64,000 nucleotides of DNA from Nocardioides houyundeii (lineage in GTDB: Bacteria > Actinomycetota > Actinomycetes > Propionibacteriales > Nocardioidaceae): positions 2,914,001 through 2,978,000 of the forward strand of contig NZ_CP025581.1 in assembly GCF_002865585.1 (NCBI RefSeq). Reading direction: 5' to 3'. Position 1 is the first letter of the stretch. The number at the start of each line of letters is the position of its first letter. Position numbers and translations under genes: made by a program. The notes beneath the pieces were generated by a model. It was not told the origin of the DNA and did no database searches. It saw only the letters and a program-made list of their open reading frames with translations. Below, one piece after another: positions 1 through 8,072 of the stretch.

Positions 1-1
1 C

Positions 2-1000
2 TTGGGGATCGCGGTCGGCGGCCTGACGGTGCTGACCGGCCTCAACGGCCAGCTCTCCCTGGGGCACGGCGCCCTGATGGCCTTCGGGGCCTACACCACC
101 GCCCTGCTGCTGCCCGACCGGGACGCCTCCACCCCGCTGCTGGTGGTGCTGCTCGCCTCGGTGCTGGTGACCCTGGTCGTGGGGGCCGCCGTCGGGGCCG
201 CGGCCGCTCGCCTGCACGGTCCCTACCTGGCGGGCGCCACGCTGGCGCTGGCCGTCGCCGTCCCCGGGATCGCGCTCTACTTCAAGGAGACCCTGGGCGG
301 GGAGCAGGGCCTGCGGATCGTGGTGCCCCCGATCCCGGAGTGGGTGCTGGACGCGGCCTTCTTCGTCACCGGACAGGAGCTGACCAACGCCGGGTGGGTC
401 GCCTTCCTGGCTTGGACCACCCTGGTGGTCACCTACCTCCTCCTGGCCAACCTGTCGCGCAGCCGGGTGGGCCGGCGCTGGCGGGCGGTGCGCGACGACG
501 AGGTCGCCGCCCAGCTGGCCGGCATCGACCTGGCTCGGGCCCGGATCTCGGCCTTCATGGTGAGCGCCGCCGCCGCCGGTGCCGCCGGCGCCCTGCTCGC
601 CCTCACCGTCCGCCTGGCGGCGCCCAGCTCCTTCACCCTCACGCTCAGCCTCACCCTGCTGGCGGCGGTGGTGCTGGGCGGACTGGGCAGCCTCTCCGGG
701 GCCCTGCTCGGGGCGGCCCTGCTGACCTTCCTGCCCCAGGTCGTCACCCAGTGGGGCAAGGCCGCCGGCCTCGACGACATCGCCGCCGCCGAGCTCTCAC
801 CGCTGGTCTACGGCGTCGTGATGGTGCTGGTGATCCTGCTGGCCCCCAGCGGTCTGTACGGCGTCCTGCACGGCTTCGTCGTACGCCGCAGGACGCGGCG
901 CCTGGCCACCCCGCCCGCGCCCCGGGCCACCCGCCACCCCACCACCGACCTCGCAGCACCCGGCGACACCGCCACCATCACAGAGGGAGCACAGCAATGA
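2..1000 (+). CDS. Branched-chain amino acid-type ABC transporter permease (LivM-like), 5' partial
   Basis: Membrane permease of a LivH/LivM (HAAT) ABC importer. The frame is open at the window edge, so the true start and probably the first membrane helix lie upstream. Several hydrophobic helices are visible. The LivM signature 'GQLSLGHGALMAFGAY' lies near the start of the visible part, and the conserved cytoplasmic loop 'AVRDDEVAAQLAGID' lies near residues 160-180. The C-terminus carries a charged, proline-rich cytoplasmic tail of about 45 residues. The stop codon overlaps the ATG of the following binding protein (ATGA), so the two are translationally coupled. The ATPases and the partner permease are presumably upstream. 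The exact substrate (amino acid, urea or other amide) cannot be read from the sequence. Confidence 0.9.
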   Translation: MGIAVGGLTVLTGLNGQLSLGHGALMAFGAYTTALLLPDRDASTPLLVVLLASVLVTLVVGAAVGAAAARLHGPYLAGATLALAVAVPGIALYFKETLGGEQGLRIVVPPIPEWVLDAAFFVTGQELTNAGWVAFLAWTTLVVTYLLLANLSRSRVGRRWRAVRDDEVAAQLAGIDLARARISAFMVSAAAAGAAGALLALTVRLAAPSSFTLTLSLTLLAAVVLGGLGSLSGALLGAALLTFLPQVVTQWGKAAGLDDIAAAELSPLVYGVVMVLVILLAPSGLYGVLHGFVVRRRTRRLATPPAPRATRHPTTDLAAPGDTATITEGAQQ

Positions 1001-2349
1001 GTCAACGGAACAAGAGACCGGCCCGGCTGGTCGGTCTGACGGGCCTGGTCGCCTCGGCGCTCGTCCTGAGCGCCTGCGGCGCCGGCGGGCGCGACGACGG
1101 CGACGGGGACGGGGACGGCGGCGACGCCGGCGGCGGAGCCTCGGACGTCGGGGTCACCGAGGACAGCGTGACCGTGGGCGGGCACTTCCCGCTCACCGGC
1201 GTCGCCGCCCCGGGCTACAACGAGATCCCCACCGGCGCGCAGGCCTACTTCGACTACGTCAACGCCCAGGGCGGGATCCACGGCCGGCAGATCGAGTACG
1301 TGGTCAAGGACGACGGCTACAACCCGACCAACACCAGCAAGGTGACCAACGAGCTGGTCCTGCAGGACGAGATCTTCGCCATGGTCGGCGGGCTGGGCAC
1401 CCCCACCCACAGTGCGGTCATCGACTTCCTCAACGCCGAGGGCGTCCCAGACCTGTTCGTCTCGTCGGGCTCCCTCGCCTGGGGCGACGACCCGGCGACC
1501 AACCCGATGACGTTCGGCTGGCAGCCCGACTACGAGAGCGAGGGCAAGATCATCGGCCAGTACGTCGCGGAGAACATGCCCGACGCGAAGGTCGGCCTCT
1601 TCCTGCAGGACGACGACCTGGGCGAGGACGCCGAGAAGGGCGTGCGCCAGTTCCTGGACAAGCAGATCGTCGCGGTGGAGCGCTACACCTCGGGCAACAC
1701 CGACGTGGGACCGCAGATCGCGGGCCTGCAGGGCGCGAAGGCCGACCTGGTGCTCTCCTTCAACACCCCCTCCTACACCGCGCTCGCGCAGCTGGTGGCC
1801 ATGAAGCTCGGCTACGACCCGAAGTGGTACGTCGCCAACATCGGCGCCGACCCCGCACTGGTCAGCTCCCTGCTGGCCAGCTTCTCCGAGGGCGCCGTCG
1901 ACGGCGCCGGCGCTCTGGACGGCGTGATGACCTCGGAGTACATCCCCGGCGTGGACCAGCCGGAGGACCCGTGGGTCGAGCTGTGGCAGAAGGTCTGGGA
2001 CGCCCACGGCAAGAAGGGCGAGCTGACCAACTACCGCATCTACGGCATGTCCCACGCCTACGCCTTCGTCCAGGCCCTGCAGGCCGCCGGGGAGGACCTG
2101 ACCCGCGAGGGCCTGATCGAGGTCCTGGAGGAGAACGGCCCGGACATGGTCGGCCCCCAGCTGGCGCCGTTCCGCTTCTCGGCCGACAACCACATGGGCA
2201 TCTCGGGCATGCGTCTGGTGGAGCTCAAGGGCACCGAGAGCACACCGCTGACGCCGGTGCTCACCACCGACCTGGGTGACGCCGAGATCGTCGAGGACAC
2301 CTCCGAGCAGGCCGAGGACGCACCCCCGGCCAGCGGCATTCCGGAGTAG
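997..2349 (+). CDS. ABC transporter substrate-binding lipoprotein (LivK/Peripla_BP_6 family)
   Basis: Extracellular solute-binding component of the importer encoded just upstream, 450 residues. The start is the ATG that overlaps the permease stop. Residues 1-27 form a lipoprotein signal: basic N-terminus, hydrophobic core, lipobox LSAC with lipidated Cys27. A Gly/Asp-rich linker (about residues 28-48) precedes the receptor ligand-binding fold. 'SVTVGGHFPLTGVAAPGYN' opens the first lobe, and the family pattern continues to about residue 420. The last 25 residues are acidic and probably disordered. Binding proteins of this family serve branched-chain amino acids, urea or short-chain amides; specificity is not inferable here. 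A strong hairpin follows the gene. Confidence 0.92.
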   Translation: MSQRNKRPARLVGLTGLVASALVLSACGAGGRDDGDGDGDGGDAGGGASDVGVTEDSVTVGGHFPLTGVAAPGYNEIPTGAQAYFDYVNAQGGIHGRQIEYVVKDDGYNPTNTSKVTNELVLQDEIFAMVGGLGTPTHSAVIDFLNAEGVPDLFVSSGSLAWGDDPATNPMTFGWQPDYESEGKIIGQYVAENMPDAKVGLFLQDDDLGEDAEKGVRQFLDKQIVAVERYTSGNTDVGPQIAGLQGAKADLVLSFNTPSYTALAQLVAMKLGYDPKWYVANIGADPALVSSLLASFSEGAVDGAGALDGVMTSEYIPGVDQPEDPWVELWQKVWDAHGKKGELTNYRIYGMSHAYAFVQALQAAGEDLTREGLIEVLEENGPDMVGPQLAPFRFSADNHMGISGMRLVELKGTESTPLTPVLTTDLGDAEIVEDTSEQAEDAPPASGIPE

Positions 2350-2369
2350 CCGGCCGTCGCGACCTGACG

Positions 2370-2400
2370 GTGGGCCCGAGCCGGTTCGGCTCGGGCCCAC
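2370..2400. terminator. Bidirectional hairpin terminator between convergent genes
   Basis: Perfect inverted repeat with a 14-bp arm (GTGGGCCCGAGCCG and its complement) around a 3-base loop. It lies 20 bases after the binding-protein stop and 17 bases before the stop of the minus-strand flavoprotein gene. No U-tract follows on either strand, as is common for actinobacterial terminators. The position between two convergent stop codons supports use in both directions. Confidence 0.75.
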
Positions 2401-2417
2401 TGCCGCGTCCGGCGTCC

Positions 2418-3784
2418 CTAGATCTGCTCGGCCACCCGACGCGCGGCGACCTGCAGCACCTCCCAGGCGGTGCTGAAGGGCGGCGAGTAGGACAGGTCCA
2501 TCCAGGCCAGGTCGTCCACCGTGCCCTCGTGCCAGAGCACCGCGGCTGCGGTGTCGATGCGCTTGCCGGACCCGTGCCCTCCGACGATCTGGACCCCGAG
2601 CAGGCGTCGGCTCCCCCGGTCCGAGGTCACCAGGATGTCCATCGGCTCTGCCTCCAACATGTAGCCGCTGGCGGTCGACCCCGGGGTCAGCAGGCTCACC
2701 GGGTCGAATCCCGCCTCGCGTGCGTCGTCGACCGAAAGACCGGTGCGGGCGATCTCGAGGTACTGACCACCCCCTCGAACCGGGTGATCGAGGTCTCCAG
2801 GACGCCGTCGAAGGTCAGGGACCCGCCGCCGAGGTTGTCGCCCAGCGCTCGCCCGGCCTTGTTGGCATGGGTGCCCAGAGGCAGGAAAGCCCAGTCCCCG
2901 ACCAGCCGGCGCCGCACCTCGCAGCAGTCCCCGGCCGCCCAGACGCCGTCCGCGACCCGCCCCGTGGGCTCGGCGCGCAGCCCGCCGGAGGGGCCCATCG
3001 GGAGGCCGCTGTCGGCCAGGAAGCCGGTCGCGGGCTCCACCCCGACGGCCAGCACCACGAGGTCGCAGTCGCGTCCGCCGCCCTCCCACTCCACGCCGCA
3101 CACCACGCCGTCGCACACCCGCAGTCCGGTGATCTCCGCGTCGAGGATCACCTCGACCCCTGCCTCGGTCAGCGCCAGGGCGACCCGCTCGGACATCTCC
3201 GGTTCCAGCAGGCTCATCACCCGGGACCTGGTCAGCACGGTCACGCCGAGGCCGCGCTTGAGCGCGATCTCGGCCATCTCCACCCCGATGTAGTTGCCGC
3301 CGACGATGACGAGGTGGGCCCCTTCCCCGGCCCGGGCGAACCGGCCCAGCCAGGCCTCCCCGTCCTCCAGGGTCTTGACCGGACCAACCCGGTCGTACGG
3401 CGTCCCGTCCTCGGCGTGCGCCCACGGCGGGATCGCCGCCGGAGCTCCGGTGGCAACGACCAGCTCGTCGTACTCCACCGTCTGCCCGTCGGCCAGCTTG
3501 ACCTGCTTGCCGGCCAGGTCGACACCGGTGACCTCGGACTCCAGCCGCAGGTCGATCCCGGCCTCGCGGTGCTCTGCCGGGGTGCGCCCGACGAGGGCGT
3601 CGCCCGAGGGCACGTCGCCGGCCATCCAGTAGGGGATGCCGCACGCAGAGTAGGAGGTGTAGCGGCCCTTGTCCAGGACGGTGACGTGCAGGTCTCGCCC
3701 GTTCTTCTCGGCGGTGCGCAGCGCCTGGTGGGCCGCGGACATGCCCGCGGCGTCGGCGCCGATGATCACGATGCGTTCAGTCAT
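2418..3784 (-). pseudogene. FAD-dependent pyridine nucleotide-disulfide oxidoreductase (CoA-disulfide reductase/NADH oxidase-like), frameshifted
   Basis: Flavoprotein of the CoA-disulfide reductase/NADH oxidase group. The N-terminus has the FAD-binding segment 'IVIIGADAAGMSAA'. The motif SACGIPY follows, with Cys48 at the place of the single redox cysteine of that group. The NAD(P)H-binding segment is 'LVIVGGNYIGVEMAE' and the second FAD motif is 'GVWAAGDCCEV'. The first frame loses homology after 'ETSITRFEG' near position 2775. The dimerisation domain continues in another minus-strand frame from 'QYLEIARTGLSVDDARE' to the stop. Adding one G to the GGGGG run at this point joins the frames into about 455 residues, the normal family length. 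The break may therefore be a sequencing error rather than true decay. Confidence 0.8.
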
Positions 3785-3853
3785 GGGAGGAAACCTCGCT
3801 GCTGGGGAAGTTGCGACTCATACCCGCCCCGGTCCCGCGTCATGCGCGTGCCG

Positions 3854-4885
3854 TCAGTCCTCGGTCTGCTTGGCCCACAGGTTGATGCCGGAGTCGACGG
3901 CGTACCGGTCGATCTCGACGAGCTCGTCGGCGGTCAGCGGCGGCCCGTCCAGCGCGTCCAGGTTGGTGTCCAGCTGCTCCACGCTCGAGGCCCCGATCAC
4001 CGCACTGGTGACCCGGCGGTCGCGCAGCACCCACTGGAGCGCCAGCTGGGCCAGCTTCTGCCCCCGACCCTCGGCGATGGCGTTCAGCGACCGCACCCGG
4101 GAGAGCACGTCCTCCTCCAGGCCGGCCAGGGTCGAGTCGTCGCGGGCGGCGCGCGAGTCTGCCGGGACCCCGTGGAGGTAGCGGTCGGTGAGCAGACCCT
4201 GGGCGAGCGCGGTGAACACGATGCAGCCCATCCCCTGGGCCTCCAGCTCGTCGAGCAGGTCCTCCTCGATCCACCGGTTGAGCATCGAGTACGACGGCTG
4301 GTGGATGAGCAGCGGCGTGCCGAGCTCGCGGGCGATGCTTGCCGCCTCGCGCGTCTTCGTCGCCGAGTAGGAGGAGATGCCGACGTACAGCGCGCGGCCC
4401 GAGCGCACCGCAGTGTCCAGCGCCATCATCGTCTCCTCGACCGGGGTGTCGGGGTCGAACCGGTGGCTGTAGAAGATGTCGACGTAGTCCAGCCCGAGCC
4501 GGCCCAGGGACGCGTCCAGGCTGGCCAGCATGTACTTGCGGGACCCGCCGCCCTGACCGTAGGGACCGGGCCACATGTCCCAGCCGGCCTTGGTGGAGAT
4601 CACCAGCTCGTCGCGGTGGCCCGCGAAGTCGTCTCTCAGGTAGCGCCCCAGGTTCTCCTCCGCCCGCCCGTACGGCGGGCCGTAGTTGTTGGCCAGGTCG
4701 AAGTGGGTGACCCCCCGGTCGAAGGCCCGACGCAGGATGGCCCGCTGGGTCTCCTCGGGACGGTCGGTCCCGAAGTTCTGCCACAGCCCCAGCGACAGGG
4801 CCGGGAGCACCAGTCCGCTGTGGCCGCTGGGCCGGTAGTCCATGACACCGTCGTCGTACCTGTCAGCTGCTGCAACGTAGGCCAT
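3854..4885 (-). CDS. Aldo/keto reductase (YghZ/AKR14-like)
   Basis: NADPH-dependent aldo/keto reductase of 343 residues with a TIM-barrel fold, closest by motif to the L-glyceraldehyde-3-phosphate reductase (YghZ/MgrA) group. The catalytic tetrad is visible: Asp and Tyr in 'THFDLANNYG', Lys in 'VISTKAGWD', His in 'DIFYSHRFDPDTP'. 'GISSYSATKTREA' and the C-terminal 'TSAVIGASSVEQLDTN' are typical cofactor-site segments. The chosen ATG (MAYVAAADRYDD) is preceded by CAAGAT six bases upstream, compatible with a leaderless transcript; an internal ATG at MDYRPSGHSG is an alternative. In vivo substrate unknown. Confidence 0.88.
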   Translation of the reverse strand: MAYVAAADRYDDGVMDYRPSGHSGLVLPALSLGLWQNFGTDRPEETQRAILRRAFDRGVTHFDLANNYGPPYGRAEENLGRYLRDDFAGHRDELVISTKAGWDMWPGPYGQGGGSRKYMLASLDASLGRLGLDYVDIFYSHRFDPDTPVEETMMALDTAVRSGRALYVGISSYSATKTREAASIARELGTPLLIHQPSYSMLNRWIEEDLLDELEAQGMGCIVFTALAQGLLTDRYLHGVPADSRAARDDSTLAGLEEDVLSRVRSLNAIAEGRGQKLAQLALQWVLRDRRVTSAVIGASSVEQLDTNLDALDGPPLTADELVEIDRYAVDSGINLWAKQTED

Positions 4886-4943
4886 GCACCCATCTTGACC
4901 GATCCCTGGTCGTCGACAGGCGGGGCGGGTCAGGCGGGTCGGG

Positions 4944-5561
4944 TCAGGCAGGTGCTCCCGGCGCGCGGCTCTCCAGCACCCGGAAGCCCTTGTGGCTGGC
5001 CAGCCTGGTCGTGGGGTAGCCCTGCTCGGTGAGCCAGCGCTGCAACGAGTCGGCACCGAGGTGCTTGCCCACCACCATCACCGCGCGGCCGCCGGGGGCC
5101 AGCCGGGGCAGCCAGGTCAGGAGCAGCTCGTGCAGGGCCTGCTTGCCGATCCGGATCGGGGGGTTGGACCAGATCTCGTCGAAGACCTGGGTGGTCGGCA
5201 CCTGATCGGGCCGGCAGGCGACGAACTTGCCGGCGAGGCCCAGCGAGGCGGCGTTCTCGTTGGCCAGCAGGATGGCCCGCTCGTTGACCTCGACGCCGAT
5301 CACCGACGACAGCGGCACCGCACGGGCGATGGCCAGGCCGATCACCCCGTAGCCGCAGCCGAGGTCCAGGAAGCGCCCCTGGACCGGGGGCTCGGTCTCG
5401 GCGAAGAGCACGTTGGTGGCGTGGTCCACGTGTCCCCGGCTGAAGACGCCCGAGCCGCTGACCAGCCGCAGCTCGTGCCCCCACACCTGGCAGGTGATCT
5501 CCTCGCGCTTGAACGGCGCGTGCGGATCGGCGGTGAAGTAGTGCTCCTGCTCCTCGGTCAT
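4944..5561 (-). CDS. Small class I SAM-dependent methyltransferase (RsmC/RlmG-like)
   Basis: Predicted RNA or protein methyltransferase of 205 residues. SAM-binding motif I is 'FLDLGCGYGVIGLA', and the acidic 'GVEVNERAILLANENA' follows. The catalytic NPPI motif occurs in 'WSNPPIRIGKQALHELL', as in N2-guanine rRNA methyltransferases of the RsmC/RlmG group ('methyltransferase small domain'). The N-terminal pseudo-methyltransferase half of RsmC is absent, so this is a short form. The start overlaps the truA stop (ATGA), so it is coupled to truA, which supports an RNA-modification role. The precise target nucleotide cannot be inferred. Confidence 0.88.
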   Translation of the reverse strand: MTEEQEHYFTADPHAPFKREEITCQVWGHELRLVSGSGVFSRGHVDHATNVLFAETEPPVQGRFLDLGCGYGVIGLAIARAVPLSSVIGVEVNERAILLANENAASLGLAGKFVACRPDQVPTTQVFDEIWSNPPIRIGKQALHELLLTWLPRLAPGGRAVMVVGKHLGADSLQRWLTEQGYPTTRLASHKGFRVLESRAPGAPA

Positions 5562-6388
5562 GGCAGCTCCCTCATGGTCCGGCTCAGCTGGGCCTGTCGG
5601 GCCAGCTCCTGGTCGGCGGGATAGCCGACCTCCTCCAGGGTCAGCCCGTGGGCGTGCGCCACGGTGAGGGCGGGGTTGCGCACCCGCGAGGTCATCACCT
5701 CCAGCGCCCAGGCTGGCGGACGGCGCCCGTCGCCCACGGCCAGGAGGCAGCCGACCAGGGAGCGCACCATGTTGTGGCAGAAGGCGTCCGCCACCACCTT
5801 GGCGACGGCGCGACCGGCCGTGTCCCGCTCCCAGCTGAGCTCGAGCAGGGTGCGCACCGTGGTGGCCCCCTCGCGGCGGCGGCAGAACGCGGCGAAGTCC
5901 TGGAGGCCGATCAGCGGCTTGGCCGCGGCGTTCATCTCCTCGATGTCGAGCGGTCGCTGCCAGGCCAGCACGTGGTGGCGGTGCAGCGGGTCGACCAGGG
6001 CGGCATCGTCGGCGACCCGGTAGACGTAGCGCCGCCAGATGGCGGAGAAGCGGGCGTCGAAGCCGTCCGGGGCCTCGCTGAGCCGACGTACTCGCAGGTC
6101 GGGTGCCACGATGCCGTTGACCCGGCGCAGCAGCGCCTCCAGCGCGGTCTCCCGCGACCGCCCGGCCGAGGCGGCGAGCACCTCGGGAGCCACGTCGCAG
6201 TGCGCCACCTGTCCGCGCGCGTGCACCCCGGCGTCGGTGCGCCCGGCGACCACCACGCGCACCCGCGGCACCCGCAGCGCCGTGGCCAGGGCGCCCTCCA
6301 GCATCTCCTGCACGGTGCGCAGCCCGGGCTGGGTCGCCCACCCGGAGAAGTCGGTGCCGTCGTAGGCAAGGTCTATCCGGATACGCAC
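5558..6388 (-). CDS. truA: tRNA pseudouridine(38-40) synthase TruA
   Basis: Makes pseudouridine at positions 38-40 of the tRNA anticodon arm; 276 residues, normal length. The catalytic aspartate is Asp52 in 'VVVAGRTDAGVHARGQV'. 'MRIRIDLAYDGTDFSGW' is the classic TruA N-terminus, and 'FCHNMVRSLVGCLLAVGDG' is the conserved second-half motif. The start is GTG. A -10-like GACAAT lies six bases upstream, which suggests a leaderless transcript. truA usually follows rplQ directly; here the two lie about 3.9 kb apart with six intervening genes, and truA appears to have its own promoter. Confidence 0.95.
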   Translation of the reverse strand: MRIRIDLAYDGTDFSGWATQPGLRTVQEMLEGALATALRVPRVRVVVAGRTDAGVHARGQVAHCDVAPEVLAASAGRSRETALEALLRRVNGIVAPDLRVRRLSEAPDGFDARFSAIWRRYVYRVADDAALVDPLHRHHVLAWQRPLDIEEMNAAAKPLIGLQDFAAFCRRREGATTVRTLLELSWERDTAGRAVAKVVADAFCHNMVRSLVGCLLAVGDGRRPPAWALEVMTSRVRNPALTVAHAHGLTLEEVGYPADQELARQAQLSRTMRELP

Positions 6389-6394
6389 GACTCG

Positions 6395-6400
6395 ATTGTC
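6395..6400 (-). promoter_or_regulatory. Candidate -10 box of truA (leaderless)
   Basis: Minus-strand GACAAT, six bases before the GTG start. The spacing would place the transcription start at the start codon. No good -35 was found at 17-18 bases, so this rests on the -10 match and the recurrence of the same spacing at other genes in the window. Confidence 0.35.
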
Positions 6401-6433
6401 CCAGACCGTCGCGGGTCGACCGCCACCACCTGT

Positions 6434-6449
6434 TCAACGAAATGGTTGA
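6434..6449. promoter_or_regulatory. Candidate ArsR-family operator, copy 1 (TCAAC-N6-GTTGA)
   Basis: Inverted repeat TCAAC-N6-GTTGA, identical in its half sites and spacing to a second copy 46 bases downstream. It overlaps a TTGACA hexamer (6446-6451) that could be a -35 element for the arsR-like gene. Two matched copies in a 120-base divergent intergenic region suggest autoregulation by the adjacent ArsR protein. Binding is inferred. Confidence 0.55.
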
Positions 6450-6479
6450 CAAAGGTTCGGTGCGCGATCCACGCTGTAA

Positions 6480-6495
6480 TCAACAGATGTGTTGA
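6480..6495. promoter_or_regulatory. Candidate ArsR-family operator, copy 2 (TCAAC-N6-GTTGA)
   Basis: Second copy of the TCAAC-N6-GTTGA palindrome. It shares its first base with a -10-like TGTAAT (6475-6480) and ends 14 bases before the chosen ATG. The TTGACA-to-TGTAAT spacing is 23 bases, longer than normal, so the -35 assignment is uncertain. Together the two palindromes bracket the presumed promoter. Confidence 0.55.
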
Positions 6496-6509
6496 GAAAG
6501 GTGGTCCCG

Positions 6510-6890
6510 ATGGCCGCAGACCCGCTCTCGAGGGCGTTCTCGGCCCTGGCCGATCCCACGCGTCGCGACCTGGTCGCACGGCTGACCACCGGCGACGCGA
6601 CCGTCAACGAGCTCGCGGCGCCGTACGAGGTGAGCCTGCAGGCCGTCTCCAGGCACCTGAGGGTGCTCGAGGAGGCCGGCCTGGTCAGTCGCAGCCGGGA
6701 GGCCCAGCGCCGCCCGGTGCACCTGGAGGCGGAGGTGCTCGACCTGATGACCAAGTGGATCGAACGCTACCGCCGTCAGGCGGAGGAACGCTTCCAGCGC
6801 CTGGACTCGGTGCTGGAGCAGATGCAGGAGCAGGAGCAGGACAGAGCAACACCCGTCGACGCAGACGTCCGAGAGGGGACAGCACCATGA
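6510..6890 (+). CDS. ArsR/SmtB-family transcriptional regulator
   Basis: Winged-helix repressor of 126 residues. 'FSALADPTRRDLVARL' is the family's helix 1 signature, and the recognition helix is 'VSLQAVSRHLRVLEEAGLVS'. There are no cysteines, so the metal-thiolate sites of classical ArsR/SmtB are absent; it belongs to the group often paired with SRPBCC proteins. The ATG at 6510 is preceded by AGAAAGG. A GTG at 6489, eight bases after a -10-like TGTAAT, would add seven residues if the mRNA is leaderless. The stop overlaps the next start (ATGA). Likely autoregulated through two upstream palindromes. Confidence 0.88.
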   Translation: MAADPLSRAFSALADPTRRDLVARLTTGDATVNELAAPYEVSLQAVSRHLRVLEEAGLVSRSREAQRRPVHLEAEVLDLMTKWIERYRRQAEERFQRLDSVLEQMQEQEQDRATPVDADVREGTAP

Positions 6891-7396
6891 CCACGAGCAG
6901 CAGCAGCGAGCGATACCTCGACGCGGCCATCGAGGCGGACCCGACGGTCCCGATGATCCACATCCGGCGAGACTTCCGCGCCACCCCCGCCCAGCTCATG
7001 CGCGCCCACACCGACCCCGAGGTCTTCGCCCGATGGATCGGCCCGGACTCCGTCGCGATGCGCATCGACCACTGGGACTGCCGCACGCTGGGCTCCTACC
7101 GCTACGTCGGCGAGCGCGACGGCGAGGAGTTCGCCTTCCGCGGCACCTTCCCCGAGATCAGCGAGCACCGGCTGGTGCAGACCTTCACCTGGGAGGGCAT
7201 GCCCGAGGCCATCGCCCTGGAGACGATGAGGTTCACCGACCTGGGTGAGGGTTGGACCCGGCTGCACGCCCAGTCGCTCTGCGACTCCTTCGAGGGACGG
7301 GACTCGATGCTCTCCTCCGGGATGGACGTCGGGGTGCACGAGGGCTACGCCAAGCTCGACCGGCTGCTGGCCGACGGTGAGGTCGCGGCGTCATGA
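6887..7396 (+). CDS. SRPBCC (AHSA1-type) domain protein
   Basis: Soluble 169-residue protein of the START-like SRPBCC superfamily, activator-of-Hsp90-ATPase-1-like subgroup. 'HIRRDFRATPAQLMRAHTDPEVFARWIGPD' shows the family pattern (quoted as two parts: 'HIRRDFRATPAQLMRAHTD' then 'PEVFARWIGPD'). 'GTFPEISEHRLVQTFTWEG' and 'GVHEGYAKLDRLLADG' complete the fold. Members bind hydrophobic ligands in a deep cavity; the ligand is unknown. It is coupled by ATGA overlaps to the ArsR gene before it and the TIGR03086 gene after it, a recurrent actinobacterial pairing in which the ArsR protein probably controls its partner. Confidence 0.87.
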   Translation: MTTSSSSERYLDAAIEADPTVPMIHIRRDFRATPAQLMRAHTDPEVFARWIGPDSVAMRIDHWDCRTLGSYRYVGERDGEEFAFRGTFPEISEHRLVQTFTWEGMPEAIALETMRFTDLGEGWTRLHAQSLCDSFEGRDSMLSSGMDVGVHEGYAKLDRLLADGEVAAS

Positions 7397-8015
7397 CGCT
7401 GCGTGCGCAGCCCGCCGCCCGGCACCGCGCGGTCGCCGCCACCTTCACCGACCTGGTCCGGGGCGTCGACGACTGGGACGCCCCGAGCCCCGTGCCGGGC
7501 TGGGCCGCACGCGACGTGGTGGATCACCTCGTGACGTGGTTCCCGGCGTTCCTCGCCTCCGGGTCCGGGCACCGCTGGCCCCCGGGGCCTCCGTGAGCGA
7601 GGACCCGCTGGCCGCCTGGACCGCCCAGGTCCGGGGCGTGCAGTCGCTCCTGGACGACCCCGAAGCGGCGGCGTCCGCCTTCTCCCACCCGCAGGTGGGA
7701 GAGCAGGAGCTGGCCAGCGCCGTCTCGTCGTTCTACACCGCCGACGTCTTCATGCACTCCTGGGACCTGGCTCGGGCGAGCGGGCAGCCGGTGACTCTGG
7801 ACGCGGACGCGTGCCAGCAGCTGCTGAGCTCGATGCGCGCGATGGAGACGGCGATCCGGCAGTCCGGGCAGTCCGGGACCGCGCAGCCGGTCGCCGCCGA
7901 TGCCTCCGCGCAGGACCGGCTGGTCGCGTTCATCGGCCGCGACCCGGCCTGGGCGCCCTCGCCCTGTGCACAGGGCTCGTGGCGTGGCGAGCCTGTGGAG
8001 GGCGGGGACCCTTGA
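7393..8015 (+). pseudogene. TIGR03086-family metal-binding protein (DinB/maleylpyruvate isomerase-like), frameshifted
   Basis: DinB-like four-helix protein of the TIGR03086 family, related to mycothiol-dependent maleylpyruvate isomerase. The first frame gives 'VPGWAARDVVDHLVTWFPAFL' with the first metal-ligand His and stops after 67 codons. The rest ('SVSEDPLAAWTAQVRGVQ' through 'TADVFMHSWDLARASGQ', with the second His) continues in another frame. Adding one base to the CCCCC-GGGG stretch near 7578-7587 restores one frame of about 207 residues, the normal size. It is the last gene of the ArsR-SRPBCC operon. A sequencing error is at least as likely as true inactivation. Confidence 0.78.
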
Positions 8016-8072
8016 GTCGGTGGGCGCTGGCACCCTGAGTCTCCCGATCCCCCGCCACTGCCCGGAGCACCG

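Noticed and set aside
1085..1140. Tandem repeat in the binding-protein gene
   Set aside because: It is a low-complexity Asp/Gly linker after the lipobox, common in lipoproteins, not a mobile or regulatory repeat.
808..2400. 530-codon open frame antisense to the ABC transporter genes
   Set aside because: It is the third-position shadow of the plus-strand genes in very GC-rich DNA; the translated product is low-complexity and lacks any family motif.
4905..4943. GGCGGGTCAGG-like short direct repeats between two minus-strand genes
   Set aside because: Imperfect, only two to three copies, and in very G-rich DNA; chance is sufficient.
2720..5032. 770-codon plus-strand frame across the flavoprotein and reductase genes
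   Set aside because: Runs antisense to two genes with clear catalytic motifs; Arg/Gly/Pro-rich product typical of a shadow frame.
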